Of a stretch of DNA of 64,000 nt, positions 34,960 through 47,225 are shown one piece after another. How positions within the stretch are numbered: position 1 is the stretch's first letter; the number at the start of each line of letters is the position of its first letter. The notes below the pieces were generated by a model that worked only from the letters and a program-made list of their open reading frames with translations, was not told the DNA's origin and did not search any database. Source of the DNA: Rotaria macrura (taxonomy: Eukaryota; Rotifera; Eurotatoria; Philodinida; Philodinidae); assembly GCA_900239685.1 (NCBI GenBank), contig OENT01000704.1, positions 1 to 64,000 of the forward strand, written 5' to 3'. The translations under genes were made by a program, and so were the position numbers.

Positions 34960-36553
34960 TCTCTTTTAAAATCAATAGGCATGTATATGTATATATATAT
35001 ATATTGATTTCGTCTCGTCGTATATTTTATTTTTCTTCTGGTGGTCGCTTGTTGAACGTATTTAATCAAAGAATTTTCTTTTTGTTATTGTTACATCTCA
35101 CTCACACATAAAGCCTCTCTTTCGCTTTCACTTTCGCTTTCTCTCTCTCTCTCTTTCTCTTGTGCTATTTCTCTAGATCATAAACGTTAAACATTAAAAA
35201 TAAAAAATGTGCTGAGCGGCGATCAACCAAGAGAAAGGTGTCAAGAATGACAAAGGTGTTAGATCGCCTTTTAATGTCCTTCAGAACGAATAACACCCAT
35301 CTGTGACCAAAACATGCCTCATTTTACCATCATATAAACATGAATATTATAACTTTATAGCTGTTAACAATGAGAACATAATGTTCATTGTAGACATTCT
35401 TTACATTGTGTCAAGTTTTGATAGTTGATCAAGCGGAAACGTGATCACAATTAGTATCTATGAATAGGCCTTTTTTGGACAAGTCGAATCGTTTCTTTTC
35501 TTTTTTATCGTAAAGTGTTTAGGATTCATGATTATTGTTAGAAATGGAAAGATTTGTAATATGACAGAGACAGACAACTACTCACAATTGTCACGAGTAA
35601 AATGTTACGAATGGAAAGAAATAATATGTAAACGTACTTCCTCTTTCGTCTAGGGTTGAGAAAGGAATAAACAGCAAGTATGCGTCAAAGTTATTTTGTT
35701 CTTTTGTTGAATCAATGTATAAAGTTTTTTGTTCGATACTTGTTGAGTTTTTATGATCATTGAAGTGTGACATGAGGCGAGAAAACAAATCTTTTTGAAC
35801 TTATAATTCAATCAACAACAACTACAACAGACAAAAACGAAATCAGAAAAGAATATGTGACAATAATTGTAATAATATTTTTTATTTCACACAATCAAGA
35901 TTAGATGAATTCTTTTGAAATATAAACGAAAATATGCGAATGAAATAAGTTCGTTGGCAATGACATCAATAAAAGCATAGACTAATGTATTGATTTCTAT
36001 TGTCTTTGCGATTTAATTTGCCTCTGGAAGTAAGACGTTTAGACTCAACAAGTACACTTGACATTTCATTGAATTCTAACAGCTTTCAATCGTTCATTGA
36101 TATAATTCAAATAAAAACAATAAAACCCATCCACAACGATCATAGGATGACTTTTTCAAAATGTTGTGTTATCTTTAATTATTCGATTATTATATTTATC
36201 TTTAGATCTCAATGAAACATGTTGATCGATTCACGATGAATTAAATCACATAAAACAAAAGTAAACTTAAAGTTTGTATTCATTCTGAAAACAAATAGGT
36301 AATCTAATAGACCATCAAATGAAACGATCATACGATGCACCTAATCTTGTTTTGATGTGGTTAAAATTTTATGATTCATGTCTTTCGTTATTATGAAACG
36401 ATAAAAAGAAAACTGTAGGAATAAAATTCGTAGAAAAAGACTCTCTATTAAGATAAAAGAATAGGACACACTTTTTAAAAAAAGCAACCGAGTTATGAAT
36501 TTTTTGTTTGCTTTGTTCTTTATACAAATCAATAGAAAACATACACATCATAA
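34960..36553. other. Wnt upstream region with TC microsatellite
   Basis: Contains the Wnt promoter, a TATATA tract near 34990-35003, a TC/CTTT tract (35115-35160) and AT-rich sequence. Open frames at 36000-36215 (+) and 36341-36551 (-) show no sign of being genes. Confidence 0.4.
35139..35160. repeat. TC microsatellite
   Basis: CTCTCTCTCTCTCTTTCTCT about 180 bp upstream of the Wnt start, at the end of a longer pyrimidine tract. Confidence 0.8.
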
Positions 36554-38500
36554 TTACGTATCCAAATGAAAAAATAAAATTTTTCGACTAACATTAACGA
36601 CGGCTATTTCTTGTGTTTCTTCATCTAAACCAAGATCGATTATATTCGATAAAATTAATGTATCATCATCGGTTATAGAAATAAATCGTGCGTGAAAGAG
36701 CGTATTATCATCTTGTGTTTGTTGCTGTTGTTGATGATACATTTCGTAAGGATTTCCCATTCCACGATAGAATGTTTGTATTTGTGCACTTGATCCAGGA
36801 TTGTTAGTCCACATATGTTGTGGATGTCTACCACTGGTATTCCACATAGCTTGCTGTTGTATCCATGCTACAGATTGTGGATCAGGTTGCCTTGCAGTTC
36901 GATGAATCATATTAGCAAATGGATTTGTTATTTGATGTCCACCAAGTGTCATATCATATGTATATGTACCATGGATATTTGGTACAATATGATTTGGCAT
37001 GTAATATTCACGACGTAATTGTCCTTCTTGATCGAAAACTAGTACAAGATTATTTATTGGATGTACATCACAATTCCATATTAAAACATAAATTAAATCT
37101 TCTCGTGATACACATAAATGTACTGTTTGTAAATAATGTATATTTGACTTTGTTATTAACCAACGATACATGAATGCACCTGTTTGATTATTATAAATAC
37201 TTATTTGATTCGTTTTTGTATGTAAACAAACAAGAAATGTTGAGCCCGATGATATACAATCAATATTTTCAATATTTATAGACCAATTACGATCTAAATT
37301 AATTAAATTTAAACCATCATATATGTATACGGATGATGTTGAACGATCAACTTCAACAAACAATAGTTCATTCGTTATTGGTAAACGTTTCGATGCTGAT
37401 ACAAAATGACCATTTTGATCAAAATATAACAAACGTTGTTTAAATGTTTGACTTGCTGTTGTCGTTGTTGCTGTATCATCTAACGATTCAGTTATATAAA
37501 CACGTATTTCATTGACAAGTAAACAATTTGGTAAATTATTTATAAATGCAGATGACAATAATTTATAACCATGTAAATCTTCGAATCTATATTGTAAAAT
37601 AAGATCATTGGCATGAACTTTGCGACCATTTGTATCATATAATTTAACGGTGTGAATTTTTGTTGAACCGAATACAACAAATAGTTGATTTAGTCTTGCA
37701 TTAACGACAAGATAAAGATTTGTTGTAAAATGATCAAGAACAACAATCGATGATGGGATTACATATGATGATTTTAATTTTGTTGGATAGATATAAGATG
37801 GTTCAGATGATGGTGTTGAATCAACTGTTGGTGATATATCTGGTGATGGCGTATCGAGCGATTCATATATATGTGGTGTTTGCGGATCACTGGATGAGCC
37901 TAGAATTTTTTTAGATTGAACTTTTATTGAACGGCGTTTTATAAAATTACGCATAGAGCTACGAAGCGAATGTCTTTGCATGTTAACGGGCTTACCCGCC
38001 TCGTTTTTATTGATGAGACCATTGACGTTTGGATTTGATCGTGCTATGGGACGATTTTTATTCAATGTGTCGTAGATATTGAAGTTTTTCTCAGGCTTTT
38101 TTGATGCATCAATTTTTATACTTGGTAAATAACTTCCGTCTGAATGAAATAGAGATATATGTGAACGTAGTTGGTTAATTAAATGACGTGCAGTAGCTGG
38201 CGAACAAGATTGTTGTTGAAAATTTTCAGCAGCATGCAAACATTTTTTTAAATCATCATTATCGTTATTTGTCATAGCAAGCATAAAACGAGCGTCGGTT
38301 ATAGCTTCTTTAAGCAGTGAAATCTCACCGTCATCTGTGGTTATAGATGAAGAATTTGCTGTTGTTGTATTAGCACTAGCTGTAAGTACCTTATCAAAAC
38401 GACGACGAAGCGATGCAACGAATGAATTCATCTTATTATATGCTGATGATGATTGATCAGTAACGAAACGATAGACACTATCAACTGTTTCACTCATCAT
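36554..38500 (-). CDS. 648-aa protein with propeller-like C-terminal half
   Basis: One long exon begins MMSETVDSVYRFVTDQ. The first ~260 residues are Ser/Thr/Asn-rich, with a helical stretch (about 50-120) and a basic patch (LRSSMRNFIKRRSIKVQSKK). From about 265 to the end there are several ~45-residue blocks of beta strands ending in patterns such as IYDGLNLI, ISIYNNQTGAFMYRW and VLVFDQEGQLRREY, which resemble blades of an NHL or WD-type beta-propeller. A short Gln run (QQQQQ) lies near 590. No catalytic motif, RING or B-box is visible, so it is not a standard TRIM-NHL protein. It is the only long gene here without an intron. Function unknown. It diverges from the next gene across 404 bp. 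Confidence 0.85.
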   Translation of the reverse strand: MMSETVDSVYRFVTDQSSSAYNKMNSFVASLRRRFDKVLTASANTTTANSSSITTDDGEISLLKEAITDARFMLAMTNNDNDDLKKCLHAAENFQQQSCSPATARHLINQLRSHISLFHSDGSYLPSIKIDASKKPEKNFNIYDTLNKNRPIARSNPNVNGLINKNEAGKPVNMQRHSLRSSMRNFIKRRSIKVQSKKILGSSSDPQTPHIYESLDTPSPDISPTVDSTPSSEPSYIYPTKLKSSYVIPSSIVVLDHFTTNLYLVVNARLNQLFVVFGSTKIHTVKLYDTNGRKVHANDLILQYRFEDLHGYKLLSSAFINNLPNCLLVNEIRVYITESLDDTATTTTASQTFKQRLLYFDQNGHFVSASKRLPITNELLFVEVDRSTSSVYIYDGLNLINLDRNWSINIENIDCISSGSTFLVCLHTKTNQISIYNNQTGAFMYRWLITKSNIHYLQTVHLCVSREDLIYVLIWNCDVHPINNLVLVFDQEGQLRREYYMPNHIVPNIHGTYTYDMTLGGHQITNPFANMIHRTARQPDPQSVAWIQQQAMWNTSGRHPQHMWTNNPGSSAQIQTFYRGMGNPYEMYHQQQQQTQDDNTLFHARFISITDDDTLILSNIIDLGLDEETQEIAVVNVSRKILFFHLDT

Positions 38501-38904
38501 CAGCGTGTTCTTGATTGATAGAAAAAGTAAACAAATAATAATTAAGGAGTGCTTTTAATTTTTTATTCACCTGTACGTGTCACTAGCCGAAGTAGTTCGT
38601 TTATCGTTAAAGAAATTACTCTTTAGTATGTACGTATATATATATATATATGACAACTGTAGTGAAAAGAACAGTAATTGAACTTATAGAACACTTGAAC
38701 GAGCAACTCAACGAACCATGACTAGATGTTCATATCGGTTATTCTGTTCTTTCTTACTTTTTTTTCTTTGATTTGAACGGTCTTATTGCTTAGGCAACAA
38801 TGATAAATAAACAAACTTGTTTAATTATATAAAATACGAATGAAAAATTACCTATAGATATTATTTTCGTTATGTAATGAATAATATTGTGTCAACAATA
38901 TTTG
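38501..38904. promoter_or_regulatory. Divergent upstream region of two unknown genes
   Basis: 404 bp between start codons facing away from each other, with a TATATA tract at 38635-38651. No further motif can be singled out. Confidence 0.4.
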
Positions 38905-40910
38905 ATGGTCATTGTTGAAATTATTGGAAGTATTTCATTAGCAATCGCTCTTGTAAGTCTTGTTGCGTTTGCAATCATGCACATAAAAAGTCAACAACAT
39001 GATATGGCTTATGTTCATGATTATTCATTGAATAATGTCAAACAATCAACTATAAAAACTAAACAGTTACGAGAAGAAGAAGAAACAAATCAAATCTCGT
39101 CAGGTTTACCTTTCGAAGAACTCGAGTGAGAGAATTTTTAGATTAATTCATCATATTGGAGTATTCAAATTTCCGAGGGACTATTCAAAAAAAGAAAACC
39201 GTGACATTGAGTACCTGCAAAATTACTCTTTGATTCTAAAATGGCAAAATGAAAAGTTCCTTGTTGTAATAAAAATGTACTAGTAATCGTATTCTCTTTA
39301 TTAGATATTCATAACTAATGTATTTTCCACAAAGAGAGTACATCCATATTTAAATCATTCACTTTTTGAGTGATCCAATTAATAATACCATTTGATTTAA
39401 ACTCCTCGCTTCCACCTTAAAAACTGTAGATAACTTCGCTCAAAATTAGCGATTTTAGGATTTCTCACGTTTTATCTAGAAAAAAAGTAGTTACTTTTGA
39501 ACGTACTGTAGTTAATAGATTCTATCATGAGATTTGAGGATTTTATTTAGTTTTCTTTGTACCCATTCTATAGAAAATGTATTTTTTCTAAGTCTTGTGT
39601 ATGAGCTGTGGAATTTTTGTTCACTCATAGCCTAGGCAGTAATCGGAAAAAGAACTCTGTTGAGTTCTAGAGACAAGCGTTGACTTTATTTTGAAACCAA
39701 CTCCCAACTTTCTAGCATTTGAAATGACTTAGAAATCTGGGACACACACACACACAACTACTTAGACATCCATAGAGCTCACGAAGTCTTTGTAGATTCA
39801 TGTATCGGATTAAAAGTGTCATTATGAGATGCCAAGTTCGAAATCCATCGTCGTTGAAAATTTCATCAAGATCGGATGCTTGAAAGAAAAAAATTATTTA
39901 TGTTGTCATAAATACAATAAATTAGCAAAACACAATGCATATTTTCTCATAAGCTATTGATCGGTCATTACGTAATTTATTTAAAGTTTACAAATAAGAA
40001 GTATTTGCGATTTAAAAAAAAATAATGAGTGAATTTCGATGAGCACATGTATGATATCTTTCGTCTATGTTGTTTGTTCGGTTTTTTCTTCTTTCTTTGA
40101 CTGAGCGTTCATTATGAATAATAACAAATCAGTTTATATGATATGAGTTTAATTCATTCAATTTTCATATGGAACAATTCTTCGATAGCTAGCATACGTA
40201 CTCAGCCTTCCACTTACAAGATTCTTTCGTTTTCTTTTTCATCTACTTGATTCATCAATGATTAGATTTTCATTTCATACGTTTCGTTTGCGATGGAAAG
40301 AAAATAATCGGTATTCTTTCTCAGTCAAGATATTTCGCTTGATTCATCAACCAAAGCAAGTGTCTCTAAAGAACTCTCTATAGTTAATGTTATTCATAAC
40401 GGTGAAACATCTTCGTCGTTCATAAAATATGGTATTGAATGGCGATTGCCGTCAAATGAACACATGCAATCTGAAAGTGTTCATTCATCGTCTAATATAA
40501 TAAGAACTATCGAATATGATCAAGGTGATTCATTATCTTTGAATGATCAAACGATCAGTGTACGGCATTTAATAGAAAAATTCGAACATAATCCTATGCA
40601 AACGCATGATGAAAATGAAAAGTATTATTATTTTCAAATATTTAGTTGATTTGTATGTCATTTGTTTCGTTTTTAATATTTCAGAAAGAATCAATCTGAC
40701 GCTGATGTAACAACAAACCTTGAGACAAACATTAATAGTTCGGCAGTAAAAATTGATTTAAATCAAAATCAAAGAAGATTTTCCTATCATTCATCACTAT
40801 CAAGTTTTGATGTAACGATACCATCCAATCTTTCATCATCGATCGATCTTGAGCGATTCGAATGCTTTTCAACAACATCAAATTTAAGCGAATTTTTAAT
40901 TCATAATTAG
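38905..40910 (+). CDS. Small single-pass membrane protein with Ser-rich tail
   Basis: Three exons (38905-39125, 40325-40621, 40685-40910) give 247 aa. The start chosen is the ATG opening MVIVEIIGSISLAIALVSLV, directly followed by a single membrane helix (about 3-28), then a long hydrophilic, probably cytosolic tail rich in Ser, Asn, Glu and Gln (SSLSSFDVTIPSNLSSSIDL near the end). The 1.2-kb first intron is supported by a GTGAGA donor, a TTCTTTCTCAG acceptor and phase agreement. No family is recognised. It could be a small adaptor or signalling membrane protein, but nothing in the sequence tests that. The tail ends 95 bp before the oxidoreductase 3' end on the other strand. Confidence 0.7.
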
Positions 40911-41005
40911 GCAATCAATAAAAGTTTTATTTTCTGGAATTATTTAATCGAAAAAAAATGGATATCGAACAATAAAAACTATCGAAGTCAATTTTGTTTT
41001 ATCAT

Positions 41006-43307
41006 TCACAAAAATTCATCCATGTTACAGACACGATTTTCTTTCCGAGCAGTTTCAGCTGCAAAAGCGATAATATGACTAATTAATGAATCTTCAGGTC
41101 CTGTACCAACTAATTCGGGTTTATTAAGCAATAATGCACGTATAAATGAGTCCATTGCAAAAAAATCTGCACCGCCATGACCACTCATCATACCAGCACC
41201 AGATGAATCGGTTTCATCATAAACCGTGCGTTTTTGTGTAAGAAAATCATAGTGTATTAATGTATCTGTACCATCCCATGTTAATTCTCCATGAGTACCA
41301 AATAAATGTGATGTGCGTTGACATACTTTTTCAGTAAATGCAACCATTTGCATCGTTGCTGTTGCTCCTATGAGATTCAACATGAAAATTTTATCATTTT
41401 TCTTTTAAAAACCTTGGAATTCTTATTAGCGATGATTGAGACAATGCTTATACGAGACAATTAACATTCGAAATGACCTCGCGTGTTATGAAAGACAAAC
41501 ACATATATATATATCCTGAGTGATCGAATATACTGATATTAATTTAATTTCCATAGCTAAATTTATCAAATTTTTCGTTTCATTTTCAGAAATGAATTAT
41601 TGAAGTTCATTCATAACTAAATCACTCTGATTTATAAACAAGGTTACTTTGTTTTTAAAGATCATCAAGTAGCTAATCGATTCATATCAGTGTGTAGTTA
41701 AGTTCGTTTTCTTTATGTCATGAAAAGATGTTATCATGTATAGAGTGATAAGAAAATAATTCATTTTCAATAGAATAATTTTTTCCTATCAAAATTTCGT
41801 CAAATCTTCGAAACGCATCGTTGATCGATATTCAAAATTAAAATACGTAAGTTCTGATGCATTGTAGGAAACTGTCAATGGTAAGGAAAAACAATACATT
41901 TCGATTAGAAAAAAAGATCTTGGTACTAATAAATGTTTCGTGTTTGTCGTAACTGAAATGGTAATAGTTTACTTCAAATCGTCAATGTATAAAGCTCATT
42001 CTTGAACAGTACAAGACACAAAATTGAAGACTCGATCGCGTCAAAAATTTTCTGAATGCTTTCATGCACGCTTTTCAATCCATATAACATTGTTAGATCG
42101 AAACATAGTTTAATCTTGGCTGCTTTTACTCGGCTACTAACAATCCTATACACTGCTCGAGTGACTAAAGTCTGTGTGCACTCTGAAAAAATTCGATTTC
42201 AAGTACCTCTGATTGAAAAATGACTTTTCTACTAGCTATTCGATTTTTCTACTCCTGGCGTATGTTGAACTGATCTCTAATTAATTCTTTCAAATTTATG
42301 ATTACCATCATCAAAATTCAGTATAACAACTTGTTGATCTACAACATCATTGTTACAATCGCCATAGACACATTTTCCATAGGGTCCATTTTCCAACGCA
42401 TGTTTAACTTTGACTTTTATTTCATCCCAACTTTCGCCATCTTCAATATCTGGCACAACAACTGACACGGGCCAACGACGATTCGGTTTGTCGAGATAAA
42501 TTTTTTTCGCCGAATACGGGCAAGTTGATTCAATAGGACAAGTTAAGCATCGATCACTAGCACCCTTAGGTTTGTTTTCACTAGTGAAATGCATTAACTT
42601 TCCAAAGCTCGAAATATTTGTACATCGACGTGGTTGCATCCAATATTGAATTAGATCAAGATCGTGACAACATTTGGCTAATAATGAAAAAGAACTTTCA
42701 TTTTCATTATGCCAATTACCACGTACAAACGAATGAGCAAAATGTTGAAAACCTAACGAAATCAGAATAATTCTATAAGACAAAAAAGAAGCATAACTTC
42801 GTATTTGTTTTTACCAACTGGCTCAATGTGTTGAATCGATGTAAGTTTACCGATGGCATTTTTATCTAAGAGTTCTCTGATCTTTTTTACCACAGGTAAG
42901 TATCGTAAAACATGACAAACAGCTAACAGAACATTATTATCTCGACAAACTTGAACAATCTCTTTACAATGTTCAGATTTTGTTGCCATCGGTTTTTCAA
43001 GTAAAATGTGATAACCTTTCTTAGCTAACTGTATTGCTGCTTCATAATGTTCTCGATCAGGTAATGTAATCAAAGCACAATCAGCAAGACGTTCAATATT
43101 TGGATCAGCTAATCGACGCCAATCATCAAAGACATATTTATCTTCAAGTGAATATAGCTTTTGTAGTTTTTTTCGGACAACAACACGTGGATCTGCTGCA
43201 GCAATTAAATGAAAACGTTCTGGAAAATAACGAGCATATTCAGCATAATTTTGTCCACGATTGCCACAACCAAGAATAACCCCTGTAATTTGACGCTTTT
43301 CACTCAT
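41006..43307 (-). CDS. Gfo/Idh/MocA-family NAD(P)-dependent oxidoreductase
   Basis: Three exons (43307-42815, 42752-42306, 41367-41006) give 433 aa. The N-terminal Rossmann fold has GCGNRG at 13-18, the AAADP acidic end of beta-2, and the family's EKPMA (104-108). The C-terminal alpha/beta domain follows, with HDLDLIQYWM and a cysteine cluster CLTCPIESTCPYSAKK (233-248) known from microbial members and possibly binding metal. The family reduces or oxidises sugars, inositols and related polyols. The closest relatives I would expect are bacterial or fungal rather than animal, which is inference. The gene diverges across 423 bp from a six-hairpin glycosidase-like gene, which suggests a shared carbohydrate pathway. 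Confidence 0.9.
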
Positions 43308-43730
43308 GTCACATATCTTATGAAACTTATGTTGAAAAAAACATTTTTATTTTTATCTCAAAATTTATCATTGTATTCTTCTGTTGGTTTGCTTCGCGCA
43401 ACCAATCAGTTTTCAAGTAAGCATTCACTGACTGATTCATACATGCATACATACATACATATAGCCACGATCCTATCATTGTCTGTGTGAAAATAAGTGA
43501 GAAGCAATATTAACCAAAGAACGGATGAGTCGTGCTTTTAAAGCGTTACTATTGCGTTAAATATTTTTGTATGAATCATTATCTCAGTATTCCTCAAAGA
43601 TAAATTATTTGATTGTTCAATTGCAATTTCTTTCATACTTTTCTTCGTATTAATCATGTAAATTGTTTCACCTGAATCTAGATCATTTGAAAACAAGCAA
43701 TGCATTTATTATTTTCTAGAAAATTCGAGA
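43308..43730. promoter_or_regulatory. Divergent promoter region of the carbohydrate gene pair
   Basis: 423 bp between the oxidoreductase and glycosidase-like start codons, including an ATAC repeat (43437-43462). A TTTTCTAG acceptor-like sequence lies 11 nt before the glycosidase-like ATG. Confidence 0.45.
43437..43462. repeat. CATA microsatellite
   Basis: Tandem ATAC/CATA units with one imperfect unit. Confidence 0.75.
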
Positions 43731-45241
43731 ATGGAAAAATCAGTTATTGAACAGATTCTAAAAATTTCCGAAAAAGTTTATGGTATATATACGAAAGGAA
43801 ACTGGATTCCAAAACCGTATGCTGATAATAAAAGTCGTTATTTATGGACGGATGCCTATGGTGTGTGTAATTTTTTAACACTGTATCGTGAAACGAATGA
43901 TATAATATATCTTGAACAAGCGGATGCTCTTGTTCACAATGTACATGATATACTTGGACGTGAACGAAATGGGGAAAAACGTCTAGGAACAGCAACAGAT
44001 GAGTATCCAACTCGTGGTGGATTACGAATCGGAAAAATTGAAGATGAAGGTTCCTATGATGGTGATGGACGTAAGTTTTCAAATGAAATAACCTATGATT
44101 TTTTTGTCTTCTAAATTTTTATGACAACAGACCATAGAAGTTTACCGACTAGGGAATGCATTTTTTTAATTTGTGCTATATTTCAAGAATACTGTTTAAA
44201 CTCAAGTATTAGTTTTCAGTTGTGAAAAGATTATTAAAAAATAGCAATTCTAAAGATAAAAGATGGATTGTCATGTGATACTTTCAAGATAAAATACATG
44301 GAACTAATGTGATCACTTGTTTTGTACTCTTGTCTAAAGTTCAAACACGCCTATAATCGATTTTTGAAAACTTTCCCATATGTTGTTGATCTACCAAATT
44401 CTTCCATCATGTTGATTGATGAACCCCATCATTAATTAGATAATCTATATTGACTTGAGTTGGCCGCTTAAGATCGTCATAGTAAAATTTGAAAAAAAAC
44501 AAGGCTCCTATCAATTGTTTCTTGAACTCCTTATCTTTGAAGAACTAAACTATATCGATTTTTATAGAATATTTTCATTATTTAACGAAATGGGCATTTG
44601 CTTTAAGTCGAATGGCAAAAGTGAAAAACGATCAACGTTATATACGATGGGCTGTTGATCTAATAAAAACTATTCATCCACATTTTGTTTATTGTGATCG
44701 TAATAATCAACTTCATATGTATTGGAAAATGAGTATTGACTTAACCTATCCGGCCGTGCCCTCTGAAGGAAATCTTGATCCATACGATGGTTACGTAACA
44801 TATCGATTAGTTGACGAATTAGCCGATGAACGAGAATTAGAAAAGGAAATAGCTGATATGAAAACAATGGTTGATATTAAATATGCTCGTTATCGCTCAT
44901 CAGATCCACTTGACTTAGGTGAAGCACTATGGATAACTCATTGGTATCCCGATGAGCCATGGGCAAAAACCATAACAAATAAATCATTACAAGCACTCGA
45001 AGAATTATGGGAAAAAGGAGATTTTCAAGAATCATTAAATCGACGATTGGCATTTAGAGAATTCGGCACAACGATTGGTGTACAAGTGAATAATAAAGCT
45101 GGTGAAATATGGAAGAAGAGAATAGATGAAATTCATAATCTATGGTTACCGCATCTTTACAAACGAGATAAAGATATTTCACCGGTTATGTTCTGTACGA
45201 GTCTTCAACCTGGTGTCGTCAGTCGTAATTACTTGATGTAA
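43731..45241 (+). CDS. Six-hairpin glycosidase-like protein
   Basis: Two exons (43731-44070, 44568-45241) give 337 aa. The helical layout and aromatic-rich turns (RYLWTDAYGVCNFLTLYRE, YPTRGGLRIGKIEDEG, DGQYFHYLTKWAFALSRM, DPYDGYVTYRLVDEL, GEALWITHWYPDEPW) fit an (alpha/alpha)6 toroid of the six-hairpin glycosidase superfamily, which holds unsaturated glucuronyl hydrolases and N-acylglucosamine epimerases. There is no signal peptide, so it probably acts in the cytosol. The catalytic residues cannot be identified with confidence. Joining the exons makes DGDG-QYFHYL, a strong family-like block, which supports the 497-bp intron. The partner is the divergent Gfo/Idh/MocA gene. Bacterial or fungal origin is suspected but unproven. 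Confidence 0.8.
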
Positions 45242-47225
45242 AACCATGATTCTTATCATGTGTGTATATATATGTATATGTATATGTGTGTGCTTGGATA
45301 TAGAATAATAAACTAGCTATTATTTTCTTTCGATCTATCTATTGTATTGAGTGATAACAAAATAATCTTTCGCTTGCAACGTGATTGGAATTCTTAACAG
45401 GTGTGTTTCTTCTTTCTTCACATGGCTGAAATCAAATTAGAAAGATTTGTTTAAAAATGAACTTCTCTTATGGAAAATTAATTTTATATTAGTTTGGCAT
45501 TATTTGATGAGATGTTTTCTTGTCATCCTGTATATCTTCACTGAAGGTTTTATTTCACATCTAAGATCATTCAGCTTGTACACATGCTTGATAAACACAG
45601 TTACAGAATGTAAACTTAGTAATGACTTTTATTTTCTATTTACTTTCGAAAAGAAGTAAAAGAAAGCCTCCGTTTATCTTCGATGTCTATGCTCCGAAGC
45701 AACACCGAAGAATCAACTTAGAAGTAAAATTATAACTCGTATTAAAATTAGCATTTGGTCAGGAAAGGATCTGATAGAATTTTTTTTCAATTATCACGCA
45801 TAAAAAGGGTAAATGTTCAATTTCTATAATGAATAGAAAATCAATTATATATTAATAATAAAAAGATTGATTCCAACGAGAACATTTTGAGATATATTTT
45901 TGTATATATAGATGCAAATAGAGATCAAATTCATTTCGTATAAAGTAAAGACTTCAATGCTTTGATGAAAATTTATGTTCTCACGCATCATGTATATTTA
46001 AAAATACAATCTGTTCATTACATGACAGCAAAAGAAACTTACTATTCGTGAGATTGAATCAATCTACAACGTAATTCAAGTTTAAATATAACTGAGATCG
46101 GTCATCATTCCTCTACGTACATACTAAATAGTAAACCATTGTGTCTCGTTAGTAAAAAAAGAGATCATCAATAGATAAAAAACAATAATTGCTCGGAAAA
46201 GTAGCCTCGCAAAAACTCAAACAATGAAGATTCTTACAGGTATGCAGATATTATTATACTTGAATCTGCATTGAATATTTTTGATCGTAAAACAGTTCTT
46301 GAATTTATTTCGATAATTACGAGTTGTGAGGACTATTTCTTATTATCGTACTGATTACATTTATATCGACTGTAGGCTTTCTTTTTTTCTATCTTAAATG
46401 ACAGTAGTTTATCATATTGTTTGCTAATCTCTTGATGAGTTGTAACACTATATCATTATTCAGAAACTTGTTGATTGATTATATCATCTCTCCAACTGAT
46501 TCGTATCGGTTTTAGTGATATCTTGTTCTTATTTCGGTAATATTAATCAAAGAGATTTTCGGCTGATGTGGTTATATTTGACAAGTATAAATATTTTATT
46601 CATATTTTTCAATCGAGAACAAGTCGTACACTCAAATGCTGAATAAAAAATTAATTGTCATTTCATAATTCAGTTCAAATAGAAACATCGTAGCTATAGA
46701 AACATCTCGAAAAACTTCGTCAATCGGTTCTTGGAAAATTGTTTGATAACATTAGAAAGTTCATAGAAATTCATCTGTTTTTCAATAGTTCGATGATAAG
46801 ATGAGAAAAAAACCTAGTTTCCTAATTCCGATTGCTAGAATATTCCATGGGGTTCGATTTGTCTACGTGTGTTAGTTTCAAATTAAAATCGTGTTATGCG
46901 ATTATATTGCATATATCATGTCCTACAAGAAACGATCTCCATGGTCTAAAGTTTTGAACCAAACTTCCTAAATCAAAACCTTTTCAAAATAATATTATCA
47001 AAACGCAACAAATATCATCTGAAGCATATTTTATTTGTTATTAGATAAACATTTTGGTTTTATAGATGTGAAAAATTGTAAAACTTCAATTAAAAAATCA
47101 GTGAAAACTGAAATGTATTAACTTATTATTAGATTTAGTTGAGCGCAATCGTATGAATAAGTCATAAAATGCGTTTTTACTCAATGAAAACAAATCATTT
47201 TGAATAAAAATGAATGAATTCATTT
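45242..47225. other. 2-kb intergenic, nothing supported
   Basis: AT-rich sequence between the glycosidase-like 3' end and RAMAC. A TATGTATATG tract (45263-45290) follows the stop of the glycosidase-like gene. The only longer open frame (45447-45659) starts at TTG and has no motif. Confidence 0.4.
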
